Below, one piece after another: positions 6,259 to 11,524 of a DNA stretch of 11,524 bases. Both the position numbers and the translations under genes were made by a program. The stretch covers positions 1-11,524 of the forward strand of contig JBGTBQ010000186.1 in the NCBI GenBank assembly GCA_041749275.1. The letters are read 5' to 3'. This stretch comes from JBGTBQ01 sp041749275. GTDB lineage: Bacteria > Acidobacteriota > Blastocatellia > Pyrinomonadales > Pyrinomonadaceae. Numbering within the stretch: the stretch's first letter is position 1; each line of letters opens with the position of its first letter. A model generated the notes under the pieces. The model saw only the letters and a list, made by a program, of their open reading frames with translations, did not search any database and was not told where the DNA came from.

Positions 6259-6942
6259 TTTCTCTGCCCACGCTGCGCCGTACTTCTCCGCGTAGACGAC
6301 GCGCTCAAGCTCGAAGCGGCCCGTATAGGGTTTGTCGGGCGGCGCGGCGCGACCGATGGCGAGGAGCGCGACCACTTCGCCCTCTTCGGGGATGCCGAAC
6401 TCGCGTTTGACGGCGGCGGCGTCAAAGCCTTCCATCGGCGCGGTGTCGAAGCCGTAAGCCTCGGCCACGAGCATGATGGTCGTGAACCCGATCATCGTAT
6501 GGCGGTTGACCCAGAGCGCCGGGTCGAGGGTGGAGATAAATTGGATGGCGCCCTGCGCGGCCTTCTCGACGTTTTCGGGCCGGCCCATGCCGCGCTCGGC
6601 GCCCGCGCGGAAGACTTCGCTGGCGCGCTCCTTCCACTCTTCTTTCATGCCGACGGCGATGATGACGACCGGCGCCTCGCCGACCTTCGGCTGGTTGAAG
6701 GCGACCTGTTGCAGCCGCTGGCGGTTCTCCGCGCCGCGCACGACGATGAAGCGCCACGGTTGCAGATTATAACCGGACGGCGCCTGCGTCCCGAGTTGCA
6801 GGATGGCGTTCAAATATTCTTCGGGCACCTCTTCGTCGGTGAAATGATTGGTCGCGCGGCGGTCGAGCAGTAGCTCGGTCAAAGGCTTCAGCGGCGTACC
6901 GTCGGGCCGCGTGGTCGGAAAGTTCGTCGGCTTGTCCTGCAT
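6253..6942 (-). CDS. Nitroreductase-family FMN flavoprotein
   Basis: 229 residues, the usual length for NAD(P)H-dependent, FMN-binding nitroreductases, which are cytosolic dimers. RRATNHFTDEEVPEEYLNAIL (28-48) is the family's opening helix region with the phosphate-contacting Arg pair. APSGYNLQPWRFIVV (54-68) is the FMN-binding strand and loop, and AEAYGFDTAPMEGFD (160-174) and the GRAAPP end of the domain (197-202) complete it. The natural electron acceptor cannot be inferred. ATG 6942 is chosen: AAGGGG (6952-6957) lies 9 nt upstream, and the extra 48 residues available from 7086 look like untranslated sequence and overlap the repeat at 7033-7065. A TACAAT box (6991-6996) may be its -10. It is the first gene of the minus-strand run; its last Gly and stop codon are formed by a heptamer repeat. 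Confidence 0.9.
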   Translation of the reverse strand: MQDKPTNFPTTRPDGTPLKPLTELLLDRRATNHFTDEEVPEEYLNAILQLGTQAPSGYNLQPWRFIVVRGAENRQRLQQVAFNQPKVGEAPVVIIAVGMKEEWKERASEVFRAGAERGMGRPENVEKAAQGAIQFISTLDPALWVNRHTMIGFTTIMLVAEAYGFDTAPMEGFDAAAVKREFGIPEEGEVVALLAIGRAAPPDKPYTGRFELERVVYAEKYGAAWAEKG

Positions 6943-7220
6943 GTCGCAACACCCCTTCGTCGGACACTGTCGGTTGATGAGAGCGAAAAGATTGTAACGC
7001 AAAAGGAGAGCGAGCAGTGAGCGGCGGTCGAGACAGGTCAGAACCCGGAGCGGTAGCGACGGGGTAGGGCGCTCGTTGCTGCTCAAACCACGCGCGGGGC
7101 GACACCGACCCGCCCGCTACCGCAGGCGGTTCTGACCTGTTCGGCATCGCTCGCTGGAATCCTTGACAGCGGTGCTCTTCCTGCGCGAACCTCACAGGTA
7201 AACGGACGGAACAAACGATT
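6943..7220. other. Divergent intergenic region with inverted REP-like pair and promoter elements
   Basis: Space between the minus-strand nitroreductase and the plus-strand BtuF-like gene. It must hold both promoters. Minus strand: TACAAT (6991-6996), without a good -35. Plus strand: a perfect TTGACA (7163-7168) with no convincing -10 at 16-18 bp. The centre is taken up by the repeat 7033-7140. Confidence 0.5.
7033..7140. repeat. Inverted pair of REP-like elements
   Basis: ACAGGTCAGAACC (7033-7045) and its exact reverse complement (7128-7140) bound the pair. Each copy continues inward with a conserved GCGGTAGCG loop region. The flanking stem differs between copies by paired swaps: 7044-7063 and 7110-7129 both fold, with opposite G/C order at two base pairs. 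The central 45 bp between copies is not repeated. Confidence 0.75.
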
Positions 7221-8174
7221 ATGACGAATGGAACGCCGCGCATCGTCTCGCTTCTCCCCTCGGCGACGGAGATCGTGTGCGCGCTCGGACTCGAAGACGC
7301 GCTCGTGGGCATCACGCACGAATGCGATTTTCCCGCGTCGGTCGAAGCGAAGCCGCAGCTTACGCGCAGCCGCATCTCGCACGAGACGATGACGAGCCGC
7401 GAGATTGACCACGCCGTCCGCTCGCAGCTCGATGGGCACGGCTCGATCTACGACCTCGACGAAAAATTACTGAGTGAGTTGAAGCCGGATTTAATCATCA
7501 CGCAGGAACTGTGCGAGGTGTGCGCCGTCAGTTACAAGACGGTGCGCGAGGCGGCGCGCGTGCTCGACGCCGACGCGCGCGTGGTCTCTCTGGAACCGAA
7601 CACGATTCGAGGCATCTTCGACACCATCCGCACGGTCGGCGAGTTGACGGGTAGGGAAGCGGAAGCCGCGCGTCTCATCGGCGAGTTGTCGGTGCGTCTC
7701 GACGCGCTGGCCGTCGTGCTGACGGAGGTCGAACGCCGACCGCGCACGCTGATGCTCGAATGGCTGGAGCCGCCCTTCGCGCCCGGCCATTGGGTGCCCG
7801 AACAGGTCGCGTTCGCCGGCGGCGACCCGACCTTCGGACGCGCGGGCGAAAAGTCCACGGTCGCCACGGCGGAAGAGATACAGGAGTATGCGCCCGAAGT
7901 CGTCGTGCTCATCCCCTGCGGCTACTACAAGGAAGACATCCTGCGCGCATTGCCGCAAGCGCAACTGCCGCGCGGCTGGCACGAACTGCCGGCGGTGCGT
8001 GATGGAGAAGTGTGGGCCGTTGACGCGACCTCTTACTTTAGCCGTCCCGGCCCGCGCGTCGTCGAGGGCGCGGAAATCCTCGCGCGCATCCTGCACCCTC
8101 AAGTGTTCGGCGAGCCGGACGAAAAGGACGCGGTGCGCGTCAGCGCTGACCTGATGTTGGTCGCGCAATTATGA
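7221..8174 (+). CDS. Cytosolic cobalamin-binding / BtuF-like periplasmic-binding-fold protein
   Basis: 317 residues of the helical-backbone substrate-binding fold (PF01497 type) used by vitamin B12 and siderophore ABC importers. RIVSLLPSATEIVCALGLEDALVGITHECDFP (7-38) is the typical opening. LKPDLIITQELCEVCAVSY (87-105) carries a Cys98-x-x-Cys101 pair, WLEPPFAPGHWVPEQVAFAGG (181-201) marks the second lobe, and SYFSRPGPRVVEGAEILARILHP (271-293) the end. Unlike true BtuF it has no signal peptide or lipobox: the N-terminus is MTNGTPR and goes straight into the fold. No permease or ATPase gene is nearby. This cytosolic subgroup is usually annotated 'cobalamin-binding protein'; I know of no established reaction for it. 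The ribosome site is weak (GGACGGA about 11 nt upstream). The GNAT gene follows closely and is probably co-transcribed. Confidence 0.85.
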   Translation: MTNGTPRIVSLLPSATEIVCALGLEDALVGITHECDFPASVEAKPQLTRSRISHETMTSREIDHAVRSQLDGHGSIYDLDEKLLSELKPDLIITQELCEVCAVSYKTVREAARVLDADARVVSLEPNTIRGIFDTIRTVGELTGREAEAARLIGELSVRLDALAVVLTEVERRPRTLMLEWLEPPFAPGHWVPEQVAFAGGDPTFGRAGEKSTVATAEEIQEYAPEVVVLIPCGYYKEDILRALPQAQLPRGWHELPAVRDGEVWAVDATSYFSRPGPRVVEGAEILARILHPQVFGEPDEKDAVRVSADLMLVAQL

Positions 8175-8211
8175 AATTGGGCGTCTTCGTAACCATGATG
8201 AGGTGACATCA

Positions 8212-8715
8212 TTGCCGGTTGAGGGACTCCACATCCGCCGGGCCGAGCCGGACGATTACCGGGCCGTCTATGAAATTTTCAGTGGCCCGAAGGCGTTCGC
8301 CGGGACGCTTCAGTTGCCGTATCCTTCGCTCGAAGAGTGTCGGCGGCGGCTCGCGGAGACGCCCGACGGTGCGTATAACCTCGTGGCGGTCGTCGGCGAG
8401 CGCGTGGTCGGGATGTTGGGGGTGCAGACGTTCCCGAACAGGCCGCGGCGGCGACACGCCGGTCAGGTCGGGTTAGCCATCCATGATGATTCGCAAGGTA
8501 AGGGCGTGGGGACGGCTCTCATGCACGCGGGCATCGAACTGGCGGACAAGTGGCTCAACCTCAGACGGCTGGAGCTTGAAGTCTACACGGACAACGAGCC
8601 TGCGATTCGCCTCTATGAGCGGTTCGGATTCGAGCGCGAAGGGACGTTGCGACAGTATGCGTTCCGCGACGGCGTCTACGTTGATTCGTATGTGATGGCG
8701 CGTCTCAAGGACTGA
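8212..8715 (+). CDS. GNAT-family N-acetyltransferase
   Basis: 167 residues, one full GNAT domain, transferring acetyl from acetyl-CoA to an amine. The acetyl-CoA loop is QGKGVG (95-100, motif Q/R-x-x-G-x-G/A), preceded by the strand AGQVGLAIHDD (83-93). VYTDNEPAIRLYERFGFEREG (124-144) is the motif B region, and YAFRDGVYVDSYVMARL (149-165) resembles RimJ/RimL-type and YhhY-like enzymes. The acceptor (peptide, antibiotic or small amine) is not determinable. No ATG fits. TTG 8212 is chosen because GAGGTGA (8200-8206) lies 5 nt before it; GTG 8203 in the same frame overlaps that site and would add three residues. It lies 37 nt after the BtuF-like gene, so probably in one transcript with it. Confidence 0.85.
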   Translation: MPVEGLHIRRAEPDDYRAVYEIFSGPKAFAGTLQLPYPSLEECRRRLAETPDGAYNLVAVVGERVVGMLGVQTFPNRPRRRHAGQVGLAIHDDSQGKGVGTALMHAGIELADKWLNLRRLELEVYTDNEPAIRLYERFGFEREGTLRQYAFRDGVYVDSYVMARLKD

Positions 8716-8780
8716 TCGAGTCTGACGTTTCATCCGCGGCAACCCTCGTCAGTATTCCACAAAGATAGAGGAGTAAAACG

Positions 8781-9107
8781 ATGGCGTACTTTCTGCTACA
8801 GGGAGCCTACACCGCTGAGTCTTGGAAGACTTTAGTGTGGAATCCAGCGAACCGGGTTGAAGCCATCCGCCCGGTCATTGAAAAATTGGGCGGACGGATC
8901 GAAAGCTCATTCTTCACCTTCGGAGAATATGACGTGGTGCTGATTATGCGGATGCCCGACAATATCAGCGCCGCCGCTTTCGCCTTCGCCATCGCGGCGG
9001 GCGGAGCCTTCAAGTCGCACAAGACGACGCCGCTGTTGAGCATGGAAGAAGGGGTCGAAGCCATGAAGAAATCCGGCGGAACGGGATACCAACCGCCAGT
9101 CAGTTAG
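8781..9107 (+). CDS. GYD-domain protein
   Basis: 108 residues, a single GYD domain (ferredoxin-like fold, dimeric alpha-beta-barrel relatives, cytosolic, function unknown). The signature is FGEYDVVLIMRMPD (47-60), which carries GEYD where the family name has GYD. The conserved AAGGAFKSHKTTPLLSMEEG (72-91) follows. The last 15 residues are polar and probably disordered. The start is clear: GAGGAG (8768-8773) 7 nt before ATG 8781. It sits 65 bp after the GNAT gene with no visible terminator between. Confidence 0.85.
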   Translation: MAYFLLQGAYTAESWKTLVWNPANRVEAIRPVIEKLGGRIESSFFTFGEYDVVLIMRMPDNISAAAFAFAIAAGGAFKSHKTTPLLSMEEGVEAMKKSGGTGYQPPVS

Positions 9108-9295
9108 AAACTGAAACAAGTTGAAGCAGTCGCCGCCACGGACTTCGGACACAAACATCCGCATGAGCAGTCCGACGCCCAGAACGAAATGGCGTGGGAG
9201 ATGATGTGTCCGGACGCCCGTTGCGCGCGCATACTTTAGCCTGCGCGTCCATCCGGTGCGGGTGGTCGCCGCGGATAATTTGAAGGGAGGAACGA

Positions 9296-9772
9296 TTGAG
9301 GAAAAGTAAGAAGAAAAAGAAGGTCAAGAAGAGGAGCGCGGCGATGCGGAACATCAGCCGCGTGGACTACGAGCGGCGACACATGTATGGCTGGCTGGTG
9401 CGTGTGATGCGCAACGGCCTGACGCGCCAGAAATTCTTCTCCGACAGCGTGTTCGGCGGCAAAAGGGCGTCGCTCTATGCGGCCAGAAAGCACCGCGACG
9501 CAGTGGTCGCCGCCTATCCGCTGCCACTGCGCGGCAACATGTTCGACCGCAAGACAGCACGCAACACAAGCGGCTACGCCGGCGTCAGCCGCACACGCTC
9601 GAAGCGAAAAGGGCATTACTACGACGTGTGGCAGGCGGGCTGGGTGTTGCCGAACGGCAAACACGTCACGCGCAAGTTCGGCTTTTCGGAGGGTGGGCGC
9701 AGCGAGTTAGCGGCTAAACGGCTCGCCATTAAAGCCCGGCGCGAGGCGCTGGACGCGATGGGGCAGAAGTAG
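9296..9772 (+). CDS. Two-repeat AP2/ERF-like DNA-binding protein, basic
   Basis: 158 residues and strongly basic. Residues 1-16 are almost all Lys, Arg and Ser (RKSKKKKKVKKRS). Two related units follow. Unit 1 (19-72): ISRVDY, then WLVRVMRNGLTRQKFFSDSV, then AARKHRDAV. Unit 2 (90-153): NTSGYAGVSRT, then VWQAGWVLPNGKHVTRKFGFS, then AAKRLAIKARREAL. The SGYxGVSR - WxAxW - GKxxxKxF - AAxxR pattern is the AP2 fold known from plant ERF factors, phage HNH endonucleases and stand-alone bacterial proteins; it binds DNA through its three-stranded sheet. No nuclease or integrase domain is attached. The start is TTG 9296, with GGGAGG (9285-9290) 5 nt upstream; an in-frame ATG lies 48 nt later but has no such site. 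Likely a small nucleoid or regulatory DNA-binding protein; target unknown. Confidence 0.75.
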   Translation: MRKSKKKKKVKKRSAAMRNISRVDYERRHMYGWLVRVMRNGLTRQKFFSDSVFGGKRASLYAARKHRDAVVAAYPLPLRGNMFDRKTARNTSGYAGVSRTRSKRKGHYYDVWQAGWVLPNGKHVTRKFGFSEGGRSELAAKRLAIKARREALDAMGQK

Positions 9773-9773
9773 A

Positions 9774-9843
9774 AAGGCGCAAGTAAATTAAGGCGCAAGT
9801 GGAAGGCAGGCGGCGGTGTATGCGTCTTCCACTTGCGCCTTTT
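9774..9843 (+). terminator. Long hairpin after the AP2-like gene, probable terminator
   Basis: A perfect 16-bp stem (9790-9805 with 9826-9841) and 20-nt loop ends in TTTT (9840-9843), 17 nt after the AP2-like stop. The motif AAGGCGCAAGT also occurs once more, directly repeated 16 bp upstream (9774-9784). The T-run is short, so termination efficiency is uncertain. It could also act for the minus strand, where TTAATTTACTT follows the stem. Confidence 0.6.
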
Positions 9844-9975
9844 ACCTTCAGTGCGGCTTTCAGCCTTTTGGTCTTCACGCCGCGCTTGACGCTCCGTTCG
9901 CGCTGTAAGTGATGACAAAGCGCTCTTGCACAACGCTTCGTTGATCCGCGCCGTCTTCGTCAGACGGGTTCTCGT

Positions 9976-10167
9976 TTACGGCGCGCGGCGTGTGACGGAT
10001 TTGGGATTGCCGAGGGCGGCGGCTCGTTTGCGTTGGTGCGCTTCGAGTTGGCGCCGGCGTTCGTGGGTGGCGTCCTGCCTGAGACGTATGAGGCGGCGGA
10101 TGTAGAGCGTGACGAACAGCGCGGGGACGATCATAAAGGCGAGGAAGATGATGATGGCGATGTCCAT
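9976..10167 (-). CDS. Possible small single-pass membrane peptide
   Basis: 63 residues, not recognised. Residues 2-23 form a clean hydrophobic helix (AIIIFLAFMIVPALFVTLY). A cytosolic-looking tail of 40 residues follows, with 13 Arg/Lys (RRLIRLRQ, HERRRQLEAHQRKR). By the positive-inside rule the N-terminus would face out. GGAGAG (10178-10183) lies 10 nt before ATG 10167. Such short basic single-span peptides are common in genomes, but this one has no family I can name. The hydrophobic-then-basic composition argues for coding; the small size argues for caution. Confidence 0.5.
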   Translation of the reverse strand: MDIAIIIFLAFMIVPALFVTLYIRRLIRLRQDATHERRRQLEAHQRKRAAALGNPKSVTRRAP

Positions 10168-10405
10168 GCTGCTTAAACTCTCCGTCGGGAATTGCGGCGG
10201 CGCTATTATTACAAAAGAAGTTCACCCGCTGGCAAGCGTGCTCAGGATAATCAATGCGGACGAGTAAACGCCGGTCGCACCGCCCGTGTGGTGAAGGCTC
10301 GTGAACAAGAGCACCGGCATATCGAAAAACGTGTTTGGATATTCAAGGGTTGCGTTGCGGGCGCAGGAAGGTTGGCGATGGTCGTGGCCGGTGCGGGTTA
10401 GTGCT

Positions 10406-11524
<1,119 letters not shown>

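Noticed and set aside
6943..7086. N-terminal extension of the nitroreductase to ATG 7086
   Set aside because: The added 48 residues match no part of the family, run through the REP-like element and have no better ribosome site than ATG 6942.
8195..8208. ATGATGAGGTGA mini-frame before the GNAT gene
   Set aside because: Only three codons; the bases are better explained as the ribosome-binding site for TTG 8212.
9108..9295. Possible extra small gene between GYD and AP2-like genes
   Set aside because: No frame with a ribosome site and reasonable composition was seen in these 188 bp.
10192..10401. 69-codon plus-strand frame
   Set aside because: Arg/Gly/Ala-rich without motif or ribosome site, in a spacer between minus-strand genes.

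Overview
The window (about 60% G+C by eye) looks like chromosomal DNA from an Acidobacteriota member, most likely near Blastocatellia/Pyrinomonadales. This is an inference from gene content: a GWxTD-domain secreted protein, a cytosolic BtuF-like protein, a sigma-54 activator of the acidobacterial type, and intergenic spaces full of short palindromic repeats. No tRNA, rRNA, CRISPR array, transposase or phage gene was seen.

Left two-thirds (1-6942), all on the minus strand. Reading in the direction of transcription, the genes are a nitroreductase, a small VOC/glyoxalase-fold protein, a TatA/B-family protein, TatC, a secreted GWxTD-domain protein with its own promoter and terminator, and a secreted beta-lactamase-fold serine hydrolase cut by the left window edge. 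TatB-like and TatC together form a twin-arginine translocase. The two exported proteins next to it carry ordinary Sec-type signals, so they are not obvious Tat cargo. Gaps between these genes are 80-410 bp, and each of the larger ones holds inverted repeats.

Right third. A 278-bp divergent spacer (6943-7220) leads into plus-strand genes: a cobalamin-binding (BtuF-like) protein without a signal peptide, a GNAT acetyltransferase 28-37 nt downstream, a GYD-domain protein, and a basic two-repeat AP2-like protein. After a strong hairpin come a possible 63-aa membrane peptide and a sigma-54-dependent Fis-type activator on the minus strand, the latter cut by the right edge.

The most unusual content is intergenic. 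Three gene gaps (3880-3955, 5690-5765, 6152-6258) hold inverted pairs of 7-bp tandem repeats. Each pair begins at, or supplies, the stop codon of the gene upstream. Two of them share the unit GGATGAR; the third uses an unrelated unit (TTCAARG) in the same layout. Two other repeat families (1628-1819 and 7033-7140) are inverted pairs of REP-like hairpins, and their two copies differ by paired C/G swaps that keep the stems intact. That is direct evidence that the folded form is conserved. TatC also carries a roughly 100-residue extra segment in its first periplasmic loop.
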